Source: Gammaproteobacteria bacterium (GTDB lineage: Bacteria > Pseudomonadota > Gammaproteobacteria > HK1). Taken from it: DNA of 64,000 nucleotides. A program made the translations under genes and the position numbers. Shown here piece after piece: positions 27,002-36,452 of this stretch (positions within the stretch are counted from its first letter, which is position 1; each line of letters starts with the position of its first letter). The notes beneath the pieces are model-generated. The model had not been told where the DNA came from. It searched no databases and was given only the letters and a program-made list of their open reading frames with translations. Where the stretch lies: the NCBI GenBank assembly GCA_012103455.1, contig WLWT01000001.1:434001-498000 (forward strand), read 5' to 3'.

Positions 27002-28438
27002 TTGTCTGCATCCGCTGTAATCCGGCGCGTGGCCGGCACGCTGGGGCTTGTGGTGGCCGTGGCCATGATCGGTGCGCTGGCCAGTACACTTCACGCGGGC
27101 GCATCGTTGGACCCGCGGCCCGCTGGCGGGGACTTCACGCTCCAGCACTCGGATGCCAAAGCCCTGATTGAGCCGGCACCGGTACTCACCTTCAAGCAGC
27201 GCCAGACCTTCATGCGCGGGCGTCATCATTTCAACCAGCGGTGGGTACAGTTTCCATCGCTCGCGGGCGACTGGGGTCTGGGGCCGACCTTCAACGCCGA
27301 CCGGTGTAGCGTTTGCCACATCAACGCTGGGCGCGGCGTCGCCCCGCGCGCTTCGCAAGCGCCTGTGTCAGTGCTGGTTCGAGTCGCCCTACCCGGATTC
27401 GATGACAGAGGCCACTCGCTCCCGGTGCCAGGCTACGGGCATCAGATCCAGAATCGCGGCCTTATGGGTGAGGACCGTGACGCGACCTTCCTGGGCGAGC
27501 GGGTTCGCCCGGAGGCCGACATTGCCATCGGCTGGCGTGAGTTCGAGGTCAAGTTGGCGGACGGTGAGCGCGTGTCCTTGCGTGAACCGGTGCTCCAATG
27601 GAAACGCCTCTACTTCGGTCAGCTTCCGGCTGAGGTGCAGACATCGTTGCGGATCGCACAGCCCCTAGTCGGACTCGGGCTGCTCGAGGCGGTCCCGGAG
27701 CGGGCTCTGCGCGAGCTAGCCAAGCGGCAGCGCTGGCACGGCGTGAACGGACGCCTGAACGAGGTCTGGGATGACATCAATGGACGTAAGGCTGTTGGAC
27801 GATTTGGCTGGAAAGCCAATCAACCTTCCATCGCTCAACAAATCGCCGCGGCCTTCGCCGAGGATCTTGGGGTTACCTCCAGACTGTACAACGAGAGCAA
27901 CTGTCCGGCGCCGCAGGCTGATTGCGCCGCGCAGCCGCCGGGCAATCAACCCGAGTTGATCAACATCGACTGGGAACAACTGGTGTTCTGGACCCAGACG
28001 CTCGCGGTGCCAGCCTGGAGAAATACCGACGACCCCGAATTTCAAGAAGGGGAGCGTCTGTTCGAAGCCGCCAAGTGCGCAATCTGTCATGTGCCCTCGC
28101 TGCGAACGGGCGGCACGCACCCGACTGTTCCGCAACTGGCAGGCCAGACTTTCTGGCCCTACACCGATTTACTGTTGCACGACATGGGAGAGGGACTGGC
28201 CGATGGCAAACCGGACTTCGCGGCTGGACCTCGTGACTGGCGCACGCCGGCGCTGTGGGCTATCGGACTGACTAGGGTGGTCTCCGGCGCCGTCACCTTG
28301 CTGCACGATGGGCGGGCTAGAAGTCTATCCGAGGCCATTTTATGGCACGGCGGAGAAGCGCAGATGTCACGAGAGGCGTTCGTGAACATGACCAAGCGCG
28401 AGCGTCAATCCTTGCTCAAGTTTCTGTCGTCGATTTGA
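27002..28438 (+). CDS. Di-heme oxidoreductase (thiol-oxidoreductase-like, DHOR family)
   Basis: 478 residues with one N-terminal membrane/signal segment (GTLGLVVAVAMIGALASTLHA). Two c-type heme sites are seen, CSVCH at about residue 102 and CAICH at about 359. Family segments include FNADRCSVCHINAGRG, LPVPGYGHQIQNRG, VGRFGWKANQPSIAQQ (W-x-A-x-x-x-x-L/I-x-x-Q), LLHDMGEGLADG, DWRTPALWAIG and LLHDGRARSLSEAILWHGGEA (axial His). It should be a periplasmic electron-transfer enzyme. The start appears to be TTG at 27002. Members of this family often sit beside iron or imelysin genes, but here the partner is the Tat amidohydrolase, suggesting joint oxidation/hydrolysis of one substrate (inference). 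Confidence 0.9.
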   Translation: MSASAVIRRVAGTLGLVVAVAMIGALASTLHAGASLDPRPAGGDFTLQHSDAKALIEPAPVLTFKQRQTFMRGRHHFNQRWVQFPSLAGDWGLGPTFNADRCSVCHINAGRGVAPRASQAPVSVLVRVALPGFDDRGHSLPVPGYGHQIQNRGLMGEDRDATFLGERVRPEADIAIGWREFEVKLADGERVSLREPVLQWKRLYFGQLPAEVQTSLRIAQPLVGLGLLEAVPERALRELAKRQRWHGVNGRLNEVWDDINGRKAVGRFGWKANQPSIAQQIAAAFAEDLGVTSRLYNESNCPAPQADCAAQPPGNQPELINIDWEQLVFWTQTLAVPAWRNTDDPEFQEGERLFEAAKCAICHVPSLRTGGTHPTVPQLAGQTFWPYTDLLLHDMGEGLADGKPDFAAGPRDWRTPALWAIGLTRVVSGAVTLLHDGRARSLSEAILWHGGEAQMSREAFVNMTKRERQSLLKFLSSI

Positions 28439-28616
28439 GGGCGTTTCAAGTCATGTGCTTGTTCGCTGCTAACCATCAAGATCGACAGTTGCCCAGTTCC
28501 TGGCAGTCTTTGGGCAGTTTAGAAGGACTGTAAGCGATGGCCAGGGGCAGTGCGAGTCCAGTGCATGGTCTTGCGAGAAACCCTATCCGCGGCCATCCGA
28601 AAAAGAGGGTGTTAAC

Positions 28617-28665
28617 TGGTGGGCCCGCCAGGACTCGAACCTGGGACCAGCGGATTACGAGTCCG
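28617..28665 (-). tRNA. 3' fragment of a tRNA gene (Thr-CGT type), possible att site
   Basis: On the minus strand: an anticodon arm CGGA-CTCGTAA-TCCG (anticodon CGT), then CTGGT, a perfect T-arm CCAGG-TTCGAGT-CCTGG, CGGGCCC, A and CCA. The matching 5' acceptor strand (GGGCCCG) and D-arm are not found upstream, where the sequence is TGTCCTAGGCTTAGTT. It is therefore only the 3' half with encoded CCA. Such halves are left as attachment sites by integrating elements. Confidence 0.62.
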
Positions 28666-29611
28666 AACTAAGCCTAGGACACTTACGTCATATCAACAGC
28701 TTGCGGCACCTGCCAAAGCACTAATGTGAGCGCAAGCGCCTGATAGTGAGCGTCGCGGAGCGCGGGCTCGGCACCAATCTGGGCCCAGCGGGGCTCTACG
28801 AAGAAACCGGTCCAGTCACGCTACCCTTTCCCGGCAAAGCTCCACATCGAAGCCGGTAAACCCATCGCGGTGATTTCGCATCCGCGACCGGTCGCACGCA
28901 CGCCGGGTAAAAGCTGTTCCCGCTCCAACGGGCCCTCTCCCAATCGGTTGCGGGCGGTCCCTGCGGTCAGCGCAAAGTGCCTCGACGCCCACCGCCAATC
29001 CCAGCGAAGATGGCGAAGATGATGGGCCGCCCAGCGCGCCACTGAACGGGCGGGCTCGATTGCAACGCGTTCGCTATCGATATCAGCCGCGGCCCACGCT
29101 GCGAGGGTGAGGGGCGTGTCAGTGCGGTTGTCACCGAGCCAGGGGTGAGGGCTCGGAGCCGCCAACACCTTAACCGCCGCGGCACCGAGCCCCCTGATGG
29201 CACCATGGCATCAAGGCCGCGCTGAGCCTACCAATAGCGTGTGCCATTCGAGCCCATGGCCCGCGGTTAACGCACGTCACGACACACACGCCCTCAGATT
29301 CAATCGCAACGGCTGCCGGCGAGCGACGCGCCTGACGTAGGGCCTCGTCTAAGCCGCTCGCTGCGCCGATGGGTGGTCCCGGGGCTTCGCCTTATGAACC
29401 TACCTCGAGACTCAGCCATGCTGCCCCAAAGGCCGCTTAAATTTTCTATCCCCATCCCCGCTGTCACCCAAAGGTACGTGGTCTCAGTACAGTTGTTCTA
29501 ACGCCGGCTGTACGCAGATACTGCACCATCGGGGCGCAGCGCGCTTCGGTGGCCGGTGCCAACCCCTAAGCTATAAAGAACGCAACCGGATAGAGTAGTT
29601 GTTTAAGACGC
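28666..29611. other. Almost 1 kb of degenerate, GC-rich sequence without a nameable gene
   Basis: The minus strand contains protein-like stretches broken by stops (for example AAWAADIDSERVAIEPARSV near 29050 and DEALRQARRSPAAVAIESEG near 29300). I could not match any to a family. They look like the remains of one or two genes. From about 29590 the composition turns AT-rich at the end of the ammonia-lyase-like gene. Confidence 0.45.
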
Positions 29612-29877
29612 TTAAAGTATTTTCCACCCTTGCAAAAACTCGTAAGATTTTTGAATATCGATCGAAAGCACCCGGTCTTTGTTCAAAAAAGACACCTGTT
29701 CCCGATACGCGTCAAAAAATGCCTTGGTTGTTCGACCCAGCGCAAGCCTCGCGCCCTGCTGCCCCGCTTTTTGCGTTCTAAGGTCAATCGCCTGTGCAGC
29801 ATGTAAAAGTTCTATGCCCAGAATGTAATACAAATTATCGACGATTTTACTCAGGCGCATGCCAACATAAGGCGCAT

Positions 29878-31159
29878 CACTGCTGTCCCACAAACTTTTG
29901 AATGCGCTTAGAATCAAAGACTATTCTGCGCTAATTTGTTAGAATAGAGGTTCAGAATATCTTTTAATATCAACAGGATAATAGCCTTGAGTCACAGTAA
30001 CAGCGTATTTTCACAGCTGCTAAAACTGATTTCTAGACATGAATTTGAAACCCTCGCAAAAACCCACCATAAAGGCCGTGTATTGAGGACAATGTCACGC
30101 TGGTCACAGTTTGTGGCGTTGAGTTTTGCCCAACTCGCCGGTCGCTGTAGTTTGCGAGATATTGTCAGCAATCTGGATAAACAACGCCGCAAAAGTTACC
30201 ATTTGGGTATCGGTAAGGTCAGTCGAAGTTCTCTGGCTCGCGTTAACGAGCAACAGCCTTATCCACTCTACGAAGGATTATTTTGGAAGCTGCTGGCACG
30301 ATGTCAAAGCTTGGCGCCTAGGCATGGGTTTCGTTTTAAAAATAAGCTTTATTCCTTGGATGCATCGACCATCGATTGATGCTTATCACTATTTCCTTGG
30401 GCCAAATTTCGCAAGACCAAAGGCGCGATTAAACTACATGTTGGTCTGGACCATGATGGTTTTTTACCGGTCTTTATGACTATTACCGAAGGCAAACAAC
30501 AAGATATTACACAGGGCCGTAGTTTAGAACTGGATGCGGGTTCTATTGTGGTGTTTGATCGTGGCTATACGGACTTCACGTGGTTTAACTGGCTCAATTC
30601 AAAGGGGATTTATTTTGTCACCCGGTTGAAAGCCAATACGAAATACCGAGTGATTTCTCGCCATCCGGTGAATAAAGAGCAGGGCATCACCTCAGATCAG
30701 ACGCTGATTTTAACGGGCCCTAAAGCCGATACCTGTCCGATTAAGTTGCGCCGGATTGGTTATCGGGACCCACAGACCGGCAAGCATTACGTCTTTCTCA
30801 CCCATCCATTCGAATTGGCTGCCAAAACCATTGCAGATATTTATAAGTCGCGTTGGCAAATCGAGTTATTTTTCAAATGCATCAAACAAAATTTGAAGAT
30901 TAAGTCATTCGTAGGGACGTCAAAAAATGCTGTCATGACTCAAATTATGGGTCGCTATGTGTATGTATTTAATGGTTGCTTACCTGAAATTTTGTAGCAA
31001 ACTCGATTTAAGCATTCAACAGATTATTCGACTCTTTCAAGTCAATTTATTTGAGCGAAGAGACCTGTGGGGACTACTCAAAGGAGACCCTCCAGGCCCT
31101 ATTGAAACTCAGGTCCAGATACAGTTTACATTCTCATGAAAGTTTATGGGACAGCAGTG
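29878..31159 (+). mobile_element. IS4-family insertion sequence (1282 bp)
   Basis: Ends CACTGCTGTCCCAcAAACTTTT and, inverted, CACTGCTGTCCCATAAACTTTC. Flanked by AAGGCGCAT on both sides (29869-29877 and 31160-31168), a 9 bp target duplication as expected for IS4-type elements. It carries one transposase gene on the plus strand, itself broken. It interrupts the ammonia-lyase-like gene. Confidence 0.95.
29987..31139 (+). pseudogene. IS4-family DDE transposase, one stop and one frameshift
   Basis: The start is probably TTG 29987 (SHSNSVFSQLLKLISRHEFE, the DUF4372-like N-terminus). The first catalytic Asp is in YSLDASTID; a TGA at 30377-30379 directly follows. The same frame then resumes with CLSLFPWAKFRKTKGAIKLH and GLDHDGFLPVFMTITEGKQ. 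The second Asp is in VVFDRGYTDFTWF, and the Glu in YKSRWQIELFFKCIKQNLK (Y-x2-R-x3-E-x6-K). Near 30948 one extra base shifts the frame, after which WVAMCMYLMVAYLKF and NLFERRDLWGLLKGDPP complete the C-terminus. The element cannot now make an intact transposase. Confidence 0.88.
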
Positions 31160-32758
31160 AAGGCGCATTGGTGGCATGGTCTTCGATATCACCTGCCAAT
31201 GACAGAAAATCGACCGAGACCGGATTGCTGAGCGCACGATTTTCGGTATCCAGTGCGCCGCAGGTTTTTTGAATCGCCCCGAAAATAATCGGCGGCGGTT
31301 CGTCGGGTTGATCGGTTACCCCAGGTTGCGGCTCAGGTTCTGGGCTTAAAAAGCGCGTCAACCCGGTGAAATGCTCTGTGCCCAGCTTAATCATGCGGTA
31401 ACAGGACAAACGCGACACATGGCTCAAAGCGACGCCGACACTTTGCAGCGGTAACACCCATTGCAATGGTTCGAAGTTGGCTGAAGGGCTGACCATGCCA
31501 TGTACAACGTCATCCTTGACCACATAGTATTGATGAGCTTGCGCCTGTGGGTTCAGCACAAACGGAGGCACAGGCTCAGGCTTCAGGATAACAGAGGGAT
31601 TGTCATCGGAAGCATTGATTTGCACGAGGATTTGTTTCTTCAGAAAGGCCAGGGTATCACGCGTTGCGCCATGCACTTGGCTGACGTCGCGAAAGCTCAA
31701 GGCATCTTGTAGAGGACGATGTTCGAAAATGGTGTCTTTTTGCCATAGGTAACTGCCCGCCAACAGCTCACGAATCGCTGCAGCGGTGATGCCCTGCCCA
31801 TGGTAGGGGCGCATCTGATGGACCTCATCCAACAAGGGCGCGATATTGCCATTCAATCCCTCAAGACTCAGCGCAAATACCAAGTCAGCTTTATGTAGCA
31901 AGGTTTCGATGTCATGAATCAGCAGTGCAGCATGCGATGCGCTATAGGCATTGGAACTGGTGATGGTTAAGCCATCTTTGCCCACCGGTGTCAGTGGCCT
32001 GATCCCGGCTCTTGCTAATGCATCTCTCGCAGTCATCAGCTTGCCTTGATAAGTGACCTGGCCTTTTCCCATCATTGCTAAGCCGATATGCGGCAGTATG
32101 ATGATATCAGCCATGCCCACCGACCCTCGGGAAGGGACTACCGGATGAATGCGGTGATTTAAAAAAGCCTGGTAAAGCCTGGCCACCTTGGGTCGTGCGC
32201 CTGTCGCGCCATACAGTATGCCATTCAGCCGCACCAACATGGTTGCTCGTATAATAGCTTCACTGACTGAAGGTCCAACTGCCGCACTGTGCGCCATCAA
32301 CATGGTGCGATTAAATTTTCTCGACGGCTTCAGATCTTCCTCTGTGGGCTTGCCGCTTGCACCACATTCCAGATGAATGGGGCGGTCTTTGTTTTCCCCC
32401 ACCCCGGTCGTGATGCCGTAGATTTTGTGGCCTTCGCAGGCAGCCAGCATGAGCAGATCATAGGAGCGCTGCACTTTTTCCATAGCCGCTTGCGGAATGA
32501 ACACCGTTGCATTGTCACGCGCCACGCGAACCGTTTGCTTGATGGTGAGATTGTGTCCGGTTAACGTGACAGCTTGATCAGCCTGTGCGTTTGCAGAAAA
32601 AACCAATAGTAATAAGAGAGAGTTGATTGGTTTCATGAAGGGATACTCCTTGTATATAGTTAACGTGAGTTTTGAAGGGTACGCTCTTAAAATAATGTAC
32701 ACATCTGCCGGTAGTTGAGTTATAATCTGCTCTCTTTTGTCAAGAGAAGAATACCATT

Positions 32759-33905
32759 ATGAGCCATGCGGAAATAGTCAAGTGCAGTGATGCAACGGTT
32801 ACCTTGCAAGTCACCATTTCTTTAGATCCCAAATCAATGCTTCGCTCCGAAGAAGCGATTCGTGATGCGTTGAATAATGTAGGTTGTTTGGCGGCTGAAC
32901 AAGCCCTTAAACAGTTCGATACCGATGGCTCTCCAATCATTTTTGGGTGATATCAAGCTGACCTCGAAAGGGCTTTACCATAAAACCTATCAAACTCAGT
33001 GGGGTGAGGCCAAAGTGGAGCGCCACGTTTATCAATCAACTCGAGGTGGCCGTCAATATTGTCCATTGGAAAAAGACGCAAGAATCTCTCCAACGGCAAC
33101 ACCCGGCTTTGTCAAGTTGCTCTCTTGTCAATACGCGGAACTGGGCTCTAGTCGAGCCTTGTTTGACCTGCAGCACTGTCATGGCCGGAGCATAGCGAGA
33201 AGCTATTTGAAATCCATCGGTGACGCAGTGGGAGGCGTCGCTCAAGCGAAAGAACAGGCATGGACCTATGCCCCACCGCAATTAGACAAACCGGTTAAGA
33301 GCGTGAGTGTCGGCATAGATGGGACCTGCAAGCTGTTAACTGAAGGCGGTTGGCGCGAGTCAATGGTGGGGACTATCAGTCTTCATGATGGCGAAGGGCA
33401 AAGACTGCATACCATTCAAATGGGGGCGACACCGGAGTATGGCAAGAAGACGTTTTATGATCGATTGGATCAAGAGTTATCGAAGGTCAAGGAGCGATAT
33501 CCCAAGGCAAGCTATGTTGCCATAGCTGATGGAGCGAGAGGTAATGGGTCTTATTTGAGGTCTAGAACTGATCGACAGTGGGTGGATTTCTGGCCTGCTG
33601 TGGGTTATCTGGGCCAAGCCGCCGATGCGCTATTTTCGGGAAAAAGACAGGGTGTTGCACGTAAAGAGTGGCTTGACCAAGCCTGTCATCGACTTAAAAG
33701 CCAACCGGGTTCAGCGACCCGGCTATACAATGAGTTAAAAGAGCACCTTGACAGTGGGTCGTTTAAAAAGACCGATAAAGAGCACTTATTGGCATCGGTC
33801 ACTTATTTTAAGAACAACCAATCCAAGATGCATTATTCTCGGCATCAGTCGGATAATTTACCGATTGGATCAGGTGTGACTGAAGCGGCTTGTAAAACAT
33901 TGGGG
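32759..33905 (+). pseudogene. ISKra4-type transposase, in two frames and 3'-truncated
   Basis: The first frame (32759-32950) encodes SHAEIVKCSDATVTLQVTIS and a 63-residue N-terminus. The second (32925 on) carries KGLYHKTYQTQWGEAKVERHVYQ, ELGSSRALFDLQHCHGRSIARSYLKSIGDAVGG, VKSVSVGIDGTCKLL (catalytic Asp region), VAIADGARGNG, WVDFWPAVGYLGQAADAL and LPIGSGVTEAACKTL. Together these match the ISKra4/ISAzba family. Joining needs a +1 shift around CATTTTTGGG, either programmed or a mutation. After TEAACKTL the frame runs into the terminus of an IS5-type remnant at 33903, so the last segment and the right end of the IS are lost. Confidence 0.82.
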
Positions 33906-34147
33906 GACCTCTAAAAATTCAAGAATAAGCTCCATTTCTATCCACATGACTTTGGGATTTCTCAGTCAACACCGAGTGACGACTACTTCATGCCGGATGT
34001 CGCGCTTCTCGGCTTCGATAAGCCGACTTTTCCTGTCCAAAAAGGGTCATTTTCCTTTTTTCTCAAATTGCAGATAGATCTCTCCTGCACAAAGTCACAA
34101 AGCGTCTCATGTTGTACACCATGTTCATCATGCCAAGCTTCACTTCA
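33903..34147 (-). mobile_element. Right-end remnant of an IS5-type element with MITE-like terminus
   Basis: It begins GGGGACCTCTAAAAATTC, one mismatch from the MITE terminus GGGCACCTCTAAAAAT. On the minus strand, from 34147 to the stop at 34063, the frame reads EVKLGMMNMVYNMRRFVTLCRR, like the extreme C-terminus of an IS5/IS1182-type transposase (K-V-x-x-x-M-x-x-x-x-Y-N-x-x-R). Everything upstream is removed by MITE B1. I regard it as the best candidate relic of the autonomous parent of the MITEs. Confidence 0.62.
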
Positions 34148-34246
34148 GGGCACCTCTAACAATTCACATTCTGAAATCTGATGATCAATAAAATCAGTAA
34201 CTTACGCTCTGGCAAAATGTCAAAATCGTAATTTTTAGAGGTGCAC
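34148..34246 (+). mobile_element. MITE family B, copy B1 (99 bp)
   Basis: Termini GGGCACCTCTAACAATT and AATTTTTAGAGGTGCAC. The interior (TCACATTCTGAAATCTG, TCAATAAAATCAGTAACTTACGCTCT, AATGTCAAAATCGTAA) is shared with copy B2 and unrelated to family A. No clear target duplication, consistent with its abutting the IS5-type remnant. Confidence 0.9.
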
Positions 34247-34301
34247 TAGTGGCGCACCAACCTAGTCATTAGCGGGCAGCCATTAACAGGCGGTCAAAAC
34301 C

Positions 34302-35342
34302 CTACCGCGCGGCACGGTACGCTTCCAAGGAGGGCAACCGCCCCTCTGCGACGGCATGACACGCTACATGAGTCCCGCCCACCGCCATGGGCGCGGGCAT
34401 CTCTTGGCCGCACCGGCCATTGGCCAACGGACAGCGGGGATGGAACGGGCAGCCAGAGGGGGGATTGATCGGACTTGGCACCTCGCCAGATACCGGTATG
34501 CGCGCCCTGCCGGTGATCGCCAGATCCGGGATCGCATCCAGCAGCATGCGAGTGTAGGGGTGCAGCGGTTCGTTGAACAGCAACTGTGTGGGCGCCCACT
34601 CCACCAGCCGTCCCAGATACATCACCCCGACATTGGTGGATACATGATACACCACCGCCAAATCATGGCTGATGAACAAATACGTCAGGTTGAGTTCGGA
34701 TTGCAGCGCCTTCATCAGATTCAAGATCTGTGCTTGCACTGATACGTCTAACGCCGATGTGGGTTCGTCGCACACCAGGAACTCCGGCTCTCCGGCCAGC
34801 GCCCTGGCGATGGAAATGCGCTGGCGCTGGCCGCCGGAGAATTCATGGGGAAATTTCTCACCATCAGCGGCGGACAACCCTACTTGCTCCAATAAGCCAC
34901 CCACCCGTTGGCGCAATGCCTCCCGCGCACCGCTATTGCCACGGGCCAGGACCGGTTCGGCGATGATGTCGGACACCCGCCAACGCGGATTCAGGGACGC
35001 ATAAGGGTCTTGAAAGATCATCTGCATACGGGCTTGGATATGCGGCACTGTGCGGCGGTCAGCCAAACCGCCCAATGCCACCCCGTCGAAAAAGATATTG
35101 CCCCGCGTCGGCTGATACAAGCCCACGATGAGGCGTGCCACGGTGGACTTGCCACAGCCTGATTCGCCCACCAGGGAGAAGGTCTCGCCGCGATTGACGG
35201 CGAAATCGACCCCATCCACCGCTTTCAACACCTGTCTAGCTTTGCCCTCGAACAGACGGTTCAAAAATGGCGGCGACACGTCGAAATAACGGGCCAAGCC
35301 GGACACTTTCACAAGAGTCTGGCGATGACGGTTGTCGCTCAT
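34302..35342 (-). CDS. Peptide/oligopeptide ABC transporter ATPase (OppF/DppF type)
   Basis: About 346 residues. Walker [10 protein letters not shown] (about 58-66), Q-loop [16 protein letters not shown], signature [15 protein letters not shown], Walker [14 protein letters not shown] and H-loop FISHDLAVV. The C-terminal peptide-transporter extension [21 protein letters not shown] has the conserved cysteines of this family (suggested Fe-S site). It powers uptake of peptides or similar solutes. It starts at ATG 35342, overlapping the upstream ATPase stop by ATGA, so it is translationally coupled. It is the last gene of the five-gene operon. An earlier in-frame ATG at 35360 is less likely. Confidence 0.92.
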   Translation of the reverse strand: MSDNRHRQTLVKVSGLARYFDVSPPFLNRLFEGKARQVLKAVDGVDFAVNRGETFSLVGESGCGKSTVARLIVGLYQPTRGNIFFDGVALGGLADRRTVPHIQARMQMIFQDPYASLNPRWRVSDIIAEPVLARGNSGAREALRQRVGGLLEQVGLSAADGEKFPHEFSGGQRQRISIARALAGEPEFLVCDEPTSALDVSVQAQILNLMKALQSELNLTYLFISHDLAVVYHVSTNVGVMYLGRLVEWAPTQLLFNEPLHPYTRMLLDAIPDLAITGRARIPVSGEVPSPINPPSGCPFHPRCPLANGRCGQEMPAPMAVGGTHVACHAVAEGRLPSLEAYRAAR

Positions 35343-36307
35343 GCCGGATACAACCAACAAGCGGCCTCGGAACCCTCGACTGCGACAAGTTCCGGCCGGT
35401 CCTCAAAACAGCGTTGCATCGCCTGACCACAGCGGGGGTGGAAAGCACACCCGGACGGGATCGCATGCAACCGGGGCATCGCCCCATCGATCTGCTCCAG
35501 CGTATCCACCGCTAGCCCGATGTGCGCAATGGAGCCCATGAGGCCTCGGGTATAAGGATGTTTGGCTGCGCGGATGACCTCCGCCACCGGTCCCACTTCC
35601 ACCAAGCGGCCCGCATACATCACCGCCACCCGTTGCGCCGCCTCCGCGATAACGCCCATATCGTGGGTCACCAACATGACCGCCGTGCCGTGATCCGCGC
35701 AGAGCCGCTTCAACAACGCAATGATCTGAGCTTGAATGGATACATCCAGCGCCGTGGTCGGTTCATCGGCGATGATGAGGCGCGGCTCGGCGCATAGCGC
35801 CAAGGCAATGACCACCCGTTGGCGCATCCCGCCGGAGAACTGATGGGGGTAGTGATCGATGCGCTCTTCGGCACTCGGGATCCCCACCTCTTTCAACAGA
35901 TCCAGCGCCCGCGTCCGCGCTTGGGCCAGCGTCAAATCCATGTGCGTGAGAATGGTCTCCGTCAACTGCCTGCCGATGCGGTATAGCGGGTTCAAGCTGG
36001 TCAACGGATCTTGAAAAATGGCCCCTATGCGATCACCCCTGAGCCTGCGCATCTGTTCGTAGGGCAAATGGTCGATGCGCTGACCTTCCAGATGAATTTC
36101 GCCTGCGGCCACCCGCCCAGGCGGCTCCAGTAAACCGATGATGGCGGCCCCGGTCAGGGATTTGCCCGCCCCCGACTCGCCGACCACCCCCAAGATCTCG
36201 CCAGGCTCGATGACAAACGACACATCATCCACCGCCACCAAGGTGCCGCGCCGCGTGGGAAATTCGATACGCAAATTGCGCACGGCCAAAAGAGCGGACT
36301 GACTCAT
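35339..36307 (-). CDS. Peptide/oligopeptide ABC transporter ATPase (OppD/DppD type)
   Basis: 322 residues. Walker A GESGAGKSLTG (about 42-52), Q-loop AIFQDPLTSLNPLYR, signature FSGGMRQRVVIALAL, Walker B IIADEPTTALDVS, H-loop LVTHDMGVIAE, and C-terminal cysteines in SGCAFHPRCGQAMQRC. The start codon ATG (36307-36305) is part of the TCAT target duplication of MITE A7. Originally the ATG lay 2 nt after the permease stop and used its ribosome-binding context. Now the MITE end TTAGAGGTGCC stands directly before the ATG, and AGAGG at 5 nt spacing can act as Shine-Dalgarno. Confidence 0.92.
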   Translation of the reverse strand: MSQSALLAVRNLRIEFPTRRGTLVAVDDVSFVIEPGEILGVVGESGAGKSLTGAAIIGLLEPPGRVAAGEIHLEGQRIDHLPYEQMRRLRGDRIGAIFQDPLTSLNPLYRIGRQLTETILTHMDLTLAQARTRALDLLKEVGIPSAEERIDHYPHQFSGGMRQRVVIALALCAEPRLIIADEPTTALDVSIQAQIIALLKRLCADHGTAVMLVTHDMGVIAEAAQRVAVMYAGRLVEVGPVAEVIRAAKHPYTRGLMGSIAHIGLAVDTLEQIDGAMPRLHAIPSGCAFHPRCGQAMQRCFEDRPELVAVEGSEAACWLYPA

Positions 36308-36446
36308 GGCACCTCTAACAATAGTCATTTTTTCGTGAGTGCAAGGAAGCACTGCGCGCACAACCGCAGTGTATAGGTGATACCTGAGGATTCGAGCACG
36401 GCGCTGACGCCGCAAGCGCGGAAAAAGTGCATTGTTAGAGGTGCCC
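36308..36446 (-). mobile_element. MITE family A, copy A7 (139 bp), inserted at a start codon
   Basis: Ends GGCACCTCTAACAAT (first G missing) and ATTGTTAGAGGTGCCC. Flanked by TCAT on both sides (36304-36307, 36447-36450). The duplication contains the reverse complement of the ATG of the downstream ATPase gene. It lies inside the peptide transporter operon, between permease and ATPase genes. Confidence 0.95.
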
Positions 36447-36452
36447 TCATGC

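Larger units (their letters stand above)
29612..32636 (-). pseudogene. Exported aromatic-amino-acid-lyase-like gene, split by an IS
   Basis: Deleting the IS (29878-31159) and one 9 bp target copy restores a perfect 577-codon frame from ATG 32636 (AAGGAG 8 nt upstream) to 29612. It starts with a signal peptide, MKPINSLLLLLVFSANAQA, unusual for this family. The histidine/phenylalanine ammonia-lyase fold is clear: KIYGITTGVG (catalytic Tyr loop, about 75), PVVPSRGSVG (about 185), SLEGLNGN, DNPSV and IEDHATNAPYVGMRL. However, the cofactor triad Ala-Ser-Gly that should follow GSVG is M-A-D (GSVGMADIIILPHIG), so the MIO group cannot form in the usual way. The gene is now cut after ATNAP, losing about 85 C-terminal residues. 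Confidence 0.85.

Noticed and set aside
28617..28740. Complete tRNA gene
   Set aside because: The T-arm, anticodon arm and 3' CCA are present, but no matching 5' acceptor strand or D-arm is found, so only a 3' fragment is supported.
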